DNA of 39,041 nucleotides from Bryobacterales bacterium (GCA_025350625.1 JANXXL010000360.1:1-39041), one strand, 5' to 3'; counted from the stretch's first letter, positions 1-7,808 are shown. Notes: a model not told the origin generated them from the sequence alone. Numbers and translations: made by a program.

Positions 1-333
1 ACCCTGACCCTCCGGCCGGTGCTTCCGGAAGACTGGCCTGGCTTTGAAATTACCTACCGACACCGTTCGTCTGTGTACCACATAACGGTGCAGAAAGACC
101 CAGCCGTGATTTTAACCGCAATAAGGATCGATGGCGGCGCTGAAGAAACCCGCGACAGCTTTGCGTTGTGCGATGACGGAGCCCCCCATGAAGTTGCCGT
201 GCGGATACAGAAGAAAACACCCGCTACTAAGGCGACCGCGCTTCCTGCTACGGAGCAGAATGGAACGAGCGGCCCCATCCCTCTCGTAAAGAGGCCGCAG
301 GATCCCACTGGCACTCCAACTGCAGTTCAATGA
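1..333 (+). CDS. C-terminal end of a GH94-type cyclic beta-1,2-glucan synthase / glycan phosphorylase (partial)
   Basis: The reading frame is open from the first base, so the gene begins outside the window and only about 110 residues are present. The visible start reads LRPVLPEDWPGFEITYRHRS, followed by SSVYHITV, then IDGG and LCDDGAPHEV. In the glycoside hydrolase family 94 / NdvB-type group the C-terminal end has this pattern (proline, tryptophan, 'FEI.YR.RSS.Y.I', then a DG and a 'DDG.H.V' strand). That is family knowledge. The last 35 or so residues are low-complexity and Pro/Thr-rich and are not recognised. The protein would make or split beta-linked glucans, but the catalytic part is not visible, so substrate and full domain layout cannot be stated. 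The sigma-54-like element for the next gene lies inside its 3' end. Confidence 0.75.
   Translation, partial: TLTLRPVLPEDWPGFEITYRHRSSVYHITVQKDPAVILTAIRIDGGAEETRDSFALCDDGAPHEVAVRIQKKTPATKATALPATEQNGTSGPIPLVKRPQDPTGTPTAVQ
309..324 (+). promoter_or_regulatory. Sigma-54-like -24/-12 promoter for the CsbD gene
   Basis: The sequence TGGCACTCCAACTGCA has GG at 310-311 and GC at 322-323 with exactly ten bases between, the diagnostic spacing of RpoN promoters (TGGCAC-N5-TTGC). The -12 part is CTGC instead of TTGC. The start codon at 383 lies 60 bases after the GC, leaving a leader of about 48 bases. A nearly identical element precedes the gene at 839 at the same distance, which makes chance less likely. 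The element lies within the last codons of the upstream gene. Confidence 0.6.
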
Positions 334-382
334 CGGATCGGTTCACTATCGGCCGGTACCTCATTGAAGAGAGGTAAACACG

Positions 383-604
383 ATGAATTGGGACCAAATC
401 GAAGGCAAATGGAAGCAGCTTACAGGATCCGCGAAACAGCAATGGGGAAAGCTCACCGATGATGATCTTGAATACATCGCGGGTTCACGCGACAAACTGA
501 TCGGTAAGTTGCAGGAGCGGTACGGTCTAAAAAAAGAAGATGCTATGACACGGGCAAATGAATGGATTGACGGTATGCCCGTCGAGACCTCCGCGAAGCG
601 ATAA
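383..604 (+). CDS. CsbD family stress-response protein
   Basis: This 73-residue protein begins MNWDQIEGKWKQLTGSAKQQ and contains 'WGKLTDDDLEYIAGSRDKLIGKLQERYG', the hallmark of the CsbD family (N-W-x-x-I-E-G-x-W, then a four-helix small soluble protein). CsbD proteins are stress-induced in many bacteria; their biochemical role is not established. The start is supported by the purine-rich stretch AGAGAGG about ten bases upstream. A sigma-54-like promoter lies about 60 bases upstream and a clear intrinsic terminator follows the stop codon, so it appears to be a single-gene transcript. The length is normal for the family. Confidence 0.93.
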   Translation: MNWDQIEGKWKQLTGSAKQQWGKLTDDDLEYIAGSRDKLIGKLQERYGLKKEDAMTRANEWIDGMPVETSAKR

Positions 605-611
605 TCCTTTG

Positions 612-642
612 AAGGCGAGAACCAGTGGTCCTCGCCTTTTTT
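612..642 (+). terminator. Rho-independent terminator after the CsbD gene
   Basis: AAGGCGAG (612-619) pairs with CTCGCCTT (631-638) around an 11-base loop and is followed by more T residues to 642. The hairpin starts eight bases after the CsbD stop codon. Confidence 0.85.
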
Positions 643-763
643 CCCACCCACTTTCTTCCCGCCAACCAGAAGTATTTGCCATGTCTCTTCCGGAAATGCA
701 AAAACATCCCCTGCAAAATGTGCGCACGGCCTCTTAATAACAACATAACTGTGTGAAATTTGA

Positions 764-779
764 TGGCACTCCAGTTGCC
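764..779 (+). promoter_or_regulatory. Sigma-54-like -24/-12 promoter for the LPKTA surface protein
   Basis: TGGCACTCCAGTTGCC has GG at 765-766 and GC at 777-778 separated by ten bases. TGGCAC and TTGC match the RpoN consensus fully. The predicted transcription start is near 790 and the ATG is at 839. The element shares TGGCACTCCA and the same promoter-to-start spacing (60-61 bases) with the one before the CsbD gene at 383. The remainder of the gap 605-838 holds the CsbD terminator and no recognisable gene. Confidence 0.7.
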
Positions 780-838
780 TCATATCGGATCGTAGCCCGG
801 CGAGAAAGTCGGCTGCGCCGAGAAAAGGAGATCTAACG

Positions 839-1621
839 ATGAAAACTTACTTAACGAGACTTGCTTTAGTGGCAGTCGTGGGTATAGCCGGTTCGGGCTT
901 TGTCGCAGCGGATGAGTTTGATAAGAAAACTGTCATTACCATCAACGAAGCGGTCCAGCTTCCGACCACCACGCTCCCAGCCGGAACCTATGTGATCAAG
1001 TTGCTCCGAACGCCCGATGTAAATCGGAATACCGTTCAAATTTTTGACAAAGACGATAAACACATCATTACGACGTTCATTGCCATCCCCAACCAGCGGA
1101 TCCACCCCACGGGGAAGAGTATTTTTGCTTTTTGGGAAGTCCCGGCTGGACAGCCAAAGGCCCTCCGAGCCTGGTTCTACCCGGGAGATGAATTCGGTCA
1201 AGAGTTCGCCTATCCGAAATCAGCGGTGACGACTATCATCGCCAGCAACGCCGGGGCGACTGTACCTGTAAATGACGAGGCTCCGGTCGCCACTTCCAAC
1301 GCTGCATCTACGGTTACCGTCGCGGCAGCCGAACCTGAGCCGGCGCCGGTGGCGACGCCTGAGCCCGCCCCCGCTCCTGCTCCGGTTGAAGTCGCTGCTG
1401 CACCGCAGGAGCCGTCTCCTGCCCCGGTAGTTACGCCGGAAGAGCCGGTTCGCGAAGCGCCCATCGTGAGCGATAACAGTGACGCACAACGAGTAAGCAC
1501 GGCTTCGGCATCCTCGGACACGCTTCCGAAGACCGCGTCTAACCTCCCCTTGTTGGGGCTGCTCGGATTGCTCTCCCTAGTGAGTGCTGTCGCATTAAAT
1601 CTGGCCTACAATCGCAGCTAG
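839..1621 (+). CDS. Secreted surface protein with Pro/Ala-rich spacer and C-terminal LPKTA sorting-like signal
   Basis: The 260-residue product has an N-terminal signal peptide (about residues 1-24, ending near GFVAADE), a globular part (about 25-140) rich in beta-strand-like sequence, a Pro/Ala/Glu-rich spacer (about 155-210), and a C-terminal tail made of LPKTA (229-233), a Leu/Gly-rich hydrophobic segment, and a final Arg. This order (signal peptide, spacer, LPxT-like motif, hydrophobic helix, positive end) is that of a sortase-type cell-surface sorting signal. I do not recognise the globular domain. The ribosome site AAAAGGAG lies nine bases before the ATG. A sigma-54-like promoter precedes the gene and a hairpin follows it. 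No sortase gene is in the window, so covalent anchoring is inference; simple membrane anchoring is the alternative. Confidence 0.8.
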   Translation: MKTYLTRLALVAVVGIAGSGFVAADEFDKKTVITINEAVQLPTTTLPAGTYVIKLLRTPDVNRNTVQIFDKDDKHIITTFIAIPNQRIHPTGKSIFAFWEVPAGQPKALRAWFYPGDEFGQEFAYPKSAVTTIIASNAGATVPVNDEAPVATSNAASTVTVAAAEPEPAPVATPEPAPAPAPVEVAAAPQEPSPAPVVTPEEPVREAPIVSDNSDAQRVSTASASSDTLPKTASNLPLLGLLGLLSLVSAVALNLAYNRS

Positions 1622-1643
1622 ATTGAAGCAACTTGCAAAGTCG

Positions 1644-1673
1644 AGGCAAGCGGTAATTCCGCCGCTTGCCTTC
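1644..1673 (+). terminator. Stem-loop, probable terminator after the LPKTA protein gene
   Basis: AGGCAAGCGG (1644-1653) pairs perfectly with CCGCTTGCCT (1662-1671) around an eight-base loop. The T-tract is short (CCTTCTTGG), so termination strength is uncertain. The TTG at 1666, a possible early start for the next gene, lies inside the 3' arm, which argues for the ATG at 1687 instead. Confidence 0.6.
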
Positions 1674-1686
1674 TTGGTCGACCACG

Positions 1687-2607
1687 ATGAATCGCATCAA
1701 TTTCGCATTTTTCTTGGCGTTTGGGATTGCTTCGCGCCTGCCGGCACAGCAAAATAATCTAGCGGGAGATCCCGAGTTCACGCTCTACACCGCCAGCCAG
1801 TTGGTAGTGCTAAACGCCGGCGTGCAAGACGCCTCGGGCGCAAATATTAAAGGGTTGGAGGCGGGAAATTTCCAAGTCTTCGAAAACGGCCGCCTGCAAA
1901 GCATAAAGCAGTTTGCTGCGGAAGACCGGCCGGTCACGCTGGGAATCGTTGTAGACGCCAGCGGCAGCATGCGCACACGGCAAGCTCAAGTGGTGACCGC
2001 GGCCTTATCTTTCGTGGGCGCGAGTAATCCGGACGATGAGATTTTCGTAGTTAACTTCAATGACCGGGCGTCTGCAGGGTTGCCTCGCGGAACTGACTTT
2101 TCAACCGATCCACGCCGGCTTCGGGATGCGTTGCTCGGGAAAAAACCGGAGGGGAAAACAGCGCTCTACGACGCGCTTATCCTTGCCACCGATCATCTCG
2201 CAAAAGGAAAGTGGGAAAACAAAGTTCTGTTGTTGATTAGCGATGGCGGCGACAACAACAGCAAGCATTCGATTGCAGAAGGCCTCCACGCAATTCAAAC
2301 CTCGGGAGCCTCGGTTTATACCATTGGACTTTTCGACCCCGACGAACCCGAGCATAATTTAGGAACGCTGCGCCGTTTTTCGAAGATATCGGGGGGTGAA
2401 TCATTCGCGCCGATGGACATCGCTGAGATCAAACCGCTATGTCTCCGCATCGCCGAGGACATTCGTGCAAGCTACACCATTGCATATACCCCCCCGCAGC
2501 CGGATCTGCACGACGTCGCTCGGAAGGTACACCTGGTAGCCGCGGCGCCCAATGTCGGGAAGCTTAAAGTGCGAACCCGCACGAGTTACATTTTGGCGGA
2601 GCGGTAG
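1687..2607 (+). CDS. VWFA-related secreted protein of the Acidobacteria type
   Basis: The 306-residue protein starts with a signal peptide (MNRINFAFFLAFG...LPAQQ). A short beta-rich region with 'GLEAGNFQVFENG' comes next, then a von Willebrand A domain. The metal-binding MIDAS motif is intact: DASGS at about residues 90-94, a later Thr in EGKTALYDAL, and Asp in LLISDGGDN. Proteins with this N-terminal 'F.v.e.G..q.i..F' segment followed by a VWA domain form an expanded family in Acidobacteria; their roles are mostly unknown, and ligand or protein binding in the periplasm or outside the cell is the usual assumption. ATG 1687 is preferred over an upstream TTG at 1666 because the signal peptide then begins correctly. 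The gene ends seven bases before a convergent gene. Confidence 0.88.
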   Translation: MNRINFAFFLAFGIASRLPAQQNNLAGDPEFTLYTASQLVVLNAGVQDASGANIKGLEAGNFQVFENGRLQSIKQFAAEDRPVTLGIVVDASGSMRTRQAQVVTAALSFVGASNPDDEIFVVNFNDRASAGLPRGTDFSTDPRRLRDALLGKKPEGKTALYDALILATDHLAKGKWENKVLLLISDGGDNNSKHSIAEGLHAIQTSGASVYTIGLFDPDEPEHNLGTLRRFSKISGGESFAPMDIAEIKPLCLRIAEDIRASYTIAYTPPQPDLHDVARKVHLVAAAPNVGKLKVRTRTSYILAER

Positions 2608-2614
2608 ATTCGGT

Positions 2615-2920
2615 TCAGTGCAATTCTTGCACGATCAATTGAAGCTTCTGGCTGCCCGGCGTCGCTTGTTGTTTGATTTCGTCGCTCTCGCGAGACAATC
2701 GAGAACCTTGCCGGGTAGCGGAAGCGTGGGACCACCAGTCGTTCGACTCGTCCAACGCGGAACAATGGAGTTGAAATACATTCTTGATTTGATCCGCAAT
2801 GGAGTCAATCATATAGGAGCGACGCGCGCCGGGGGTTGCCAGATGGGGAGCGCTTACATTGGCTGAGAGAATAGCGTGTGCCGCCAAATACGATGCTCTT
2901 TCGAGTTGCTTTGCATTCAT
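2615..2920 (-). CDS. Small conserved-looking hypothetical protein
   Basis: The 101-residue product (MNAKQLERASYLAAHAILSA...) is probably cytoplasmic: it has no signal peptide or membrane segment. The N-terminal half looks helical and the C-terminal half is charged. I do not recognise a family. The start is well supported: AGGAG (complement of 2929-2933) lies eight bases before the ATG at 2920, whereas an ORF extension to 2950 has no such site. It lies 74 bases downstream of the secreted TPR gene on the same strand; a short palindrome (2947-2962) sits in that gap. It may be co-transcribed with the TPR gene or have its own promoter. Confidence 0.6.
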   Translation of the reverse strand: MNAKQLERASYLAAHAILSANVSAPHLATPGARRSYMIDSIADQIKNVFQLHCSALDESNDWWSHASATRQGSRLSRESDEIKQQATPGSQKLQLIVQELH

Positions 2921-2946
2921 GGGGGAATCTCCTGCGATGATGAATC

Positions 2947-2962
2947 CCAAGTGAGCACTTGG
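2947..2962. repeat. Short inverted repeat upstream of the small hypothetical gene
   Basis: CCAAGTG (2947-2953) and CACTTGG (2956-2962) form a perfect inverted repeat with a two-base centre, 27 bases upstream of the start codon at 2920. The two-base centre is too tight for a hairpin loop without opening inner pairs, so a dimeric operator is a reasonable alternative. No regulator is implied by sequence. Confidence 0.4.
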
Positions 2963-2994
2963 AACTCCAAAGTGGTGTTGTGAAATCGAAGTCG

Positions 2995-3432
2995 TTAGTG
3001 ACTTTTCGGAGGCCGGCTCTTTCCCGAATGCGTGGGCAAGGCCGCTATTTTTTTCTTAACAACTTCAAGGTCTTTGGCGTCGGGGGCGACGGTCAGGTAT
3101 TTTTCGTAGGCTTGGCGGGCGGCAGGGAAGTCGCGCATTTTCTCATCGGCTTCGCCGAGTTTTAGCAGCGCTTCGCCCGAAGTTGGGTCCCACTTGCTGG
3201 CCTCAAGATAGCGCCTCGAAGCAGCCCGGTAGTTTCCCTTCTTGAAATAAAAATTGCCGGCGATGATGTTGCGGCTGGCTTCGAGCGGATTGAACGAATA
3301 CTCTTTTGGCTTTAGATCGGGATCTTCTTCGGGAGGCTCCTGCTCTTGCGAAGCGGGCGGCGGAAGCGGCTTCGGCTCCTGGGCAGCCAGGGGGATCGCC
3401 AAAAAGAAGCCCACTAAAACCGAGCGTGTCAC
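2995..3432 (-). CDS. Secreted TPR-repeat protein
   Basis: The 145-residue protein starts with a short signal peptide (MTRSVLVGFFLAIPLAAQ). A Pro/Glu-rich stretch (about 20-45) follows, then about two tetratricopeptide repeats (FYFKKGNYRAASRRYLEASKW and GEADEKMRDFPAARQAYEKY) and a Lys-rich tail. TPRs mediate protein-protein contact; the partner is unknown and it would act in the periplasm. The start is a GTG with no obvious Shine-Dalgarno site. Its start codon lies only 18 bases from the divergent uvrC start, so the two genes must have promoters that overlap each other or the opposite coding region. Confidence 0.75.
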   Translation of the reverse strand: MTRSVLVGFFLAIPLAAQEPKPLPPPASQEQEPPEEDPDLKPKEYSFNPLEASRNIIAGNFYFKKGNYRAASRRYLEASKWDPTSGEALLKLGEADEKMRDFPAARQAYEKYLTVAPDAKDLEVVKKKIAALPTHSGKSRPPKSH

Positions 3433-3450
3433 AATTTAAGTGTAGAACCA

Positions 3451-5250
3451 ATGCAAGACCTTCGCGAACGAGCTGGTGAACTGCCGCTATTGCCGGGAGT
3501 GTACCTCTATAAGGACGCCTACGATACGGTGATTTACGTAGGCAAGGCCAAGAACCTGCGCCATCGGGTGCGAAGCTACTTTTCCGACGAGCGCCTGGCG
3601 GATTCAAAGACCGGGACGCTGATCAGTGAAGCCCGGCAAATCGATTTCATTCAAGTCGACAACGAAAAAGAGGCGCTGGCGCTTGAAAACAACCTGATCA
3701 AACAATGGAAACCGCGCTACAACATACTGCTGCGTGATGACAAAACCTATCCTTATATCAAGCTGACAGCGGAGCGTTATCCGCGGGTATACGTGACCCG
3801 GCGTCTGCGCAAAGATGGGTCCAGCTACTTCGGACCTTATTTCCCAGGAAATCTGGCGCACCGGTTGGTACATTTCATTCACCGGCATTTCAAGGTGCCG
3901 TCGTGCAAGCTGGATTTGACACGATTTCATTCGCATCCCTGCCTGGAATTTCACATTCACCGTTGCCTGGGGCCGTGCGTCCAGGGCCTGACCACGGACG
4001 CCGCTTACGCCGAAGCGGTCCGCCGCGTGAGACTTTTCCTCGAAGGGCGTCATCGGGACCTGGCCGACGAACTGCGCGCCCGCATGACAACTGCCAGCGC
4101 CGAAATGCGTTATGAAGAAGCCGCCGCATTGCATGACCTGATCCAAACCGTGAAAGAACACGGCGAGAAGCAGAAGATGGCCACCGTGGAGGGCACGGAC
4201 ACCGACATTTTCGCCTATTACGCAGAACCGCCGCTTGTAGCCGTGAATCTGTTTCACTTGCGCGGCGGCCACATCGTCGATCGCCGCGAGTTCTTCTGGG
4301 AAGATCAGCGCGAGTTCGATCCACCCGAGTTTTTCTCGTCATTGATCAAGCAGGTTTACCTGGATGAACCGTATATTCCGGCGTTCATGCACGTGCCCGT
4401 GGATTTTGAAGACCGCGAGCCCCTGGAGGAACTGCTTACCGAGCGGCGCGGGCGCAAAGTGGAAATCCAGACCCCGCAGCGCGGACAGAAGAAAGTGATG
4501 CTCGAACTGGTGGAATCGAACGCCAAGCACAGTTTCGAGCAGCGTTTCCGCGTTCTGAAGCCGTCCTCGCAAGCGATTCAGGCGGCGCTGCAGGACGCGC
4601 TCGGTCTCGAAGAAGCGCCGCAGCGCATCGAATGCTTCGACATCTCCCACATTCAGGGCACCGACAAAGTGGCCAGCATGGTGGTCTGGGAAAACGGGCG
4701 GATGAAGAAATCCGACTACCGCAAGTTCATCATCCGGACCGTTCAAGGCAACGACGACTTCGCCTCCATGCGCGAAGTCATCACGCGGCGCTATGGTCGG
4801 CTGAAAGAAGAAAACTTGCCCCGGCCCGGCCTGGTGCTGGTCGACGGCGGATTGGGACAGCTGCATGCAGCCGCAGAAGCGCTCGAAGCGCTGGGGATTA
4901 CCGATCAGCCGCTCGCCTCCATCGCCAAGCGGGACGAATGGATTTACGTATACGGCCAGGAAGACGAGCCCATCGTGCTGGACAAATTCTCCCCCGTATT
5001 ACATCTGGTGCAGGAGGTTCGCGATGAAGCGCACCGCTTTGCCGTCACCTTCCACCGCACACGGCGCAACGCCAGCCGGCTGCAAAGTGAGTTGGTTCAG
5101 ATCCAGGGAATTGGCGCCAAGACGACTGCCAAGCTGCTGAAGCATTTTGGAAGCCTGGAACGCGTGCGTCAGGCGCCCGAGGATGAATTGGTGCGCGTAG
5201 CCGGACCGGCCGCGGCACAAAAAATTAGAACGGGACTCGCCGTAAAATAG
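3451..5250 (+). CDS. uvrC: Excinuclease ABC subunit C
   Basis: UvrC makes both incisions around bulky DNA lesions after UvrA/UvrB recognition. All expected parts are visible in 599 residues, the usual length. The GIY-YIG nuclease domain is at the N-terminus (GVYLYKDAYDTVIYVGKAKN). Four Cys at about 152, 164, 172 and 176 form the cluster found in UvrC proteins. The UVR motif (SAEMRYEEAAALHDLIQ) comes near residue 220. The RNase H-like nuclease domain has its acidic residues in CFDISHIQG, GNDDFASM and LVDGGLGQL and a His in FAVTFHRTRR. Helix-hairpin-helix motifs end the protein (IQGIGAKTTAKLLKHFGS). The ATG at 3451 puts the N-terminus where the family has it; no strong ribosome site is seen. 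It is a stand-alone gene between a divergent and a convergent neighbour. Confidence 0.98.
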   Translation: MQDLRERAGELPLLPGVYLYKDAYDTVIYVGKAKNLRHRVRSYFSDERLADSKTGTLISEARQIDFIQVDNEKEALALENNLIKQWKPRYNILLRDDKTYPYIKLTAERYPRVYVTRRLRKDGSSYFGPYFPGNLAHRLVHFIHRHFKVPSCKLDLTRFHSHPCLEFHIHRCLGPCVQGLTTDAAYAEAVRRVRLFLEGRHRDLADELRARMTTASAEMRYEEAAALHDLIQTVKEHGEKQKMATVEGTDTDIFAYYAEPPLVAVNLFHLRGGHIVDRREFFWEDQREFDPPEFFSSLIKQVYLDEPYIPAFMHVPVDFEDREPLEELLTERRGRKVEIQTPQRGQKKVMLELVESNAKHSFEQRFRVLKPSSQAIQAALQDALGLEEAPQRIECFDISHIQGTDKVASMVVWENGRMKKSDYRKFIIRTVQGNDDFASMREVITRRYGRLKEENLPRPGLVLVDGGLGQLHAAAEALEALGITDQPLASIAKRDEWIYVYGQEDEPIVLDKFSPVLHLVQEVRDEAHRFAVTFHRTRRNASRLQSELVQIQGIGAKTTAKLLKHFGSLERVRQAPEDELVRVAGPAAAQKIRTGLAVK

Positions 5251-5262
5251 GCGCGAACCCGT
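5230..5262. terminator. Possible stem-loop between uvrC and the Roadblock gene
   Basis: ACGGG (5230-5234) can pair with CCCGT (5258-5262) and CGCC (5238-5241) with GGCG (5250-5253), giving an interrupted stem across the uvrC stop codon. No T-tract follows, so it is weak evidence for termination of the two convergent genes. Confidence 0.3.
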
Positions 5263-5283
5263 CCTAACCCATGAAAAACCCGC

Positions 5284-5649
5284 TTAGAATAAATCGCCGA
5301 TTTCCTTGGCTGCCATGCGGGCTTCCAAATGGATCAAACCCGCGTTGCCACCTTGAGGACTCAGCACCGCCAGAACAGCCTTGCTGCCGGCAGTGTATAC
5401 GAACAGCGACGCTTCGTCGGCTTGAATGGAAACTTCGCCGAGCGTGCCTGCGCCGATGTTGTCGCTGATCTTGCGTCCCAACCCGGAGGCGGCGGCGGCC
5501 ATGGCCGCGAGCCGGTTCGGGTCCGCGCCATTGGTCAAAGCATGCGCAATAGGCAGTCCTTCATTCGACGCCAGCAGCACACCCTTCAATTCCGGAATAG
5601 AGTTGCGGAGCCCTTCGAGGGCCGCCTTCAATGCTTCGCCTTTCGCCAT
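5284..5649 (-). CDS. Roadblock/LC7 domain protein
   Basis: The 121-residue protein is one Roadblock/LC7 domain: an N-terminal helix (ALKAALEGLRNSIPELKG), the strand-turn 'VLLASNEGLPIAHAL', a small-residue helix (AAMAAAASGLGRKISDNI), and C-terminal strands ('SLFVYTAGSKAVLAVLSP'). In bacteria this family includes MglB, the GTPase-activating partner of the Ras-like polarity GTPase MglA, and many regulators near small GTPases. No GTPase gene is present in the window, so its partner is unknown. The start is supported by AAAGGGAG about seven bases upstream. It is cytoplasmic. It converges on uvrC with 33 bases between the stops. Confidence 0.9.
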   Translation of the reverse strand: MAKGEALKAALEGLRNSIPELKGVLLASNEGLPIAHALTNGADPNRLAAMAAAASGLGRKISDNIGAGTLGEVSIQADEASLFVYTAGSKAVLAVLSPQGGNAGLIHLEARMAAKEIGDLF

Positions 5650-5885
5650 GCCGTTTCTCCCTTTGAGGTATTCGCTAGATGAGTATGGATCGGCGAGTAG
5701 GGAAAAAACTTTAGACCGGCGCCGGGGAACGACGTAAGACGATCTAAAGCAGCCGGTCTCGCAGGGTTCCGGTTGGTTTTGAAATTAAGGACCCGGCCCT
5801 AGATTAAAGCGATAAGTACTTTCCCGCATAAAAAGCTTAGGACCGCCCTTGAGGATTGGGGTAAAAGAGCCGATCAACCTAAGGT

Positions 5886-7808
5886 ATGCGGTGTCTCCAA
5901 TGCGGCAAGGATGTTCCTATGTTCAAGCGTATGGCGGGCAGCGAGTTCTGTTCCGACGCACACCGCCGCGAGTACAAAGAAGAGTACAGCCAATTGGCGC
6001 TAGGACGCTTGCTGCAATCCAAGCCGACTGAATCAGACGAGAAGGCTCGGTTGAAGGGCGGCACTGTGGTTACCGCTTTCGTAGAGGACCAACCACCCGC
6101 CGCGCCTGTCTCTACGGCAGCCAAACCGGTTGTAAGCAAAGCCGCGCCAATCATGATGCCGCCGGTCCAAAGCAAAGCTCCGCCGCCAACTTTCTCAGCA
6201 AAGAAGGTGGATCATCCCGTAAGTGCGCGGCCGCAAGCAGAGCCCGCGCCGCCGAAAAAGACTTCGACTGATCCTGCGATAGCCGCTCCTATGAGTGTTC
6301 GGAAACCCGCTCCCGCGGGGCTGCAGTTGGCAGTTGTGGTCACGGCTGAATTCGAGCGAGCCTTGGCGTCGCTGCTGCCGGACCGGCCGCGCCGCCATGC
6401 AAATATGTCGCCTGCAGCTTTGCCGCAGGGCAGCCTGGTCAGCTTGGATCGCCGCATAGAAGTGGCAGATTTGGCCATGCATCCAATGGAGCGGAAGCTG
6501 GAGTTGCGGGACACTGTGCGGACTACTCCGGGGATTGGTTTAGATCTGAGCGTGGCGGGCCCGGAGTCTCTGGAACCGCAAATCCAGCCCCTGAGCATCC
6601 CGGAGTCGTCTGCCGTTGCGCCCGGCGAAGCAGCGCTGTGGACGGAAGCGCCGCTGCATTTTACTGGTTCAGTCATTGCTTTCGAAGACGTCGCGAAGTA
6701 TCGCTTTTCAACCACTGGTTTTGCGGACCCACCGCCCAGGAGCGTGCCGGCCGCCGATGATGCTAGCGCTCGGGAAGATCCGCTAGTCCATACTCGCGCA
6801 CCGCAAACTCAGGACACAGCGAACTCCGAGATGCGCCCGGAAGCCGCGGGGGAGCGGAGCATTTCGGTCCCCGATCCAGTGCTCGAGTGTCTTCCGGTGG
6901 TAGTCCAGGCGGCCACCGCCGGGAAAGGCAAAGCAGTCCAGGTGTTCGGCGTAGCATCGTTCGGTCCGGGGACGGTGAAGGTTCCGCAGCCGAGCGGGTT
7001 GCCGTTGCGGCCCCTGATGTTGCTGGCGGCTGTCGAAACCGCTCCTGCGCCGGTAGCAGCAGGCCAGAAATCTAAGGCTAAGGTTGTTACTGCCATTCAG
7101 ATCGCGCCTTCGCAGCCGGAACTTAGACCGCTGGTGCAAACTTCTGCGGAATCCGGGAGGAGTTTGCCTGGGGTACAACCGCCACCATCGCCAAGCACGA
7201 TGGCTTCGCGGATGCCGAAAATTCTGGCTGCCGTAGCGGGTGCGGCGGTCATTGCAATCGTTACTTTCCTGGCGTTGACCGGCCGCAGCGATGCCGGGCC
7301 CAACATCACGATGAGCGCTCCCTCGGGGGGCGATCAATGGAACGTCAATTTTGCGCCGGAGGGCAAGCAACAACGTAAAGTTTCAGTGCTGCGGGCGTCG
7401 ATGGGTCTGGCGGATTATCGTTTGGAGTTTGAAAGTTCAATCCAGATCAAGGGCCTGGGGTGGGTATATCGCGCTCAGGACTCGAAGAATTTTTACGCCG
7501 GGAAAATCGAATTGGAAAAAGCCGGGCTTAACCCGAAATATGTGATCGCGCACTATGCCGTCATTGGCGGCGTAGAACAACCGCGCGGACAAACGCCGCT
7601 GCAGATTAGAGTGCCGCTGGGCGGACATTACAAGATACGCTTTGAGGCTTTGGGAAACCGCTTCACAACCTGGATACAAGATCAGATTGCCGACGACTGG
7701 ACCGACGATCGGCTAACCGCTGGAGGCGCGGGCCTCTACCGCGAGGGAATTGAGCAATCCACACTGCACGGCGACTTCCGGGTCACGCCGCTGTCAAAAA
7801 AGAAATAG
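5886..7808 (+). CDS. Membrane protein with N-terminal zinc-finger-like motif, long disordered linker and C-terminal sandwich-like domain
   Basis: The 640-residue product has an unusual layout. Residues 1-30 carry CLQCGK and FCSDAH, giving a C-x2-C-x15-C-x3-H pattern that suits a zinc knuckle. About 40-430 is Ala/Pro-rich and probably disordered. One hydrophobic segment follows at about 444-466 (ILAAVAGAAVIAIVTFLALTG). The C-terminal 165 residues look like a beta-sandwich of the LamG/concanavalin-like type (WNVNFAPEG, LEFESSIQIKGLGWVYRAQD, YKIRFEALGNRFTTWIQDQI). With no signal peptide, the N-terminus should be in the cytoplasm and the C-terminal domain outside the membrane. I do not recognise a named family. 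It heads a same-strand run with a TPR protein (27-base gap) and a flippase-like protein. The gap 5650-5885 before it holds no clear gene. Confidence 0.75.
   Translation: MRCLQCGKDVPMFKRMAGSEFCSDAHRREYKEEYSQLALGRLLQSKPTESDEKARLKGGTVVTAFVEDQPPAAPVSTAAKPVVSKAAPIMMPPVQSKAPPPTFSAKKVDHPVSARPQAEPAPPKKTSTDPAIAAPMSVRKPAPAGLQLAVVVTAEFERALASLLPDRPRRHANMSPAALPQGSLVSLDRRIEVADLAMHPMERKLELRDTVRTTPGIGLDLSVAGPESLEPQIQPLSIPESSAVAPGEAALWTEAPLHFTGSVIAFEDVAKYRFSTTGFADPPPRSVPAADDASAREDPLVHTRAPQTQDTANSEMRPEAAGERSISVPDPVLECLPVVVQAATAGKGKAVQVFGVASFGPGTVKVPQPSGLPLRPLMLLAAVETAPAPVAAGQKSKAKVVTAIQIAPSQPELRPLVQTSAESGRSLPGVQPPPSPSTMASRMPKILAAVAGAAVIAIVTFLALTGRSDAGPNITMSAPSGGDQWNVNFAPEGKQQRKVSVLRASMGLADYRLEFESSIQIKGLGWVYRAQDSKNFYAGKIELEKAGLNPKYVIAHYAVIGGVEQPRGQTPLQIRVPLGGHYKIRFEALGNRFTTWIQDQIADDWTDDRLTAGGAGLYREGIEQSTLHGDFRVTPLSKKK

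Noticed and set aside
1666-1686. TTG start for the VWFA gene
   Set aside because: It lies inside the 3' arm of a stem-loop and would add seven polar residues before the signal peptide; ATG 1687 fits better.
5709-5749. Inverted repeat CTTTAGA/TCTAAAG in the gap before the zinc-finger protein gene
   Set aside because: Seven-base arms with a 27-base loop can occur by chance in a 236-base gap; no T-tract or promoter match supports a role.
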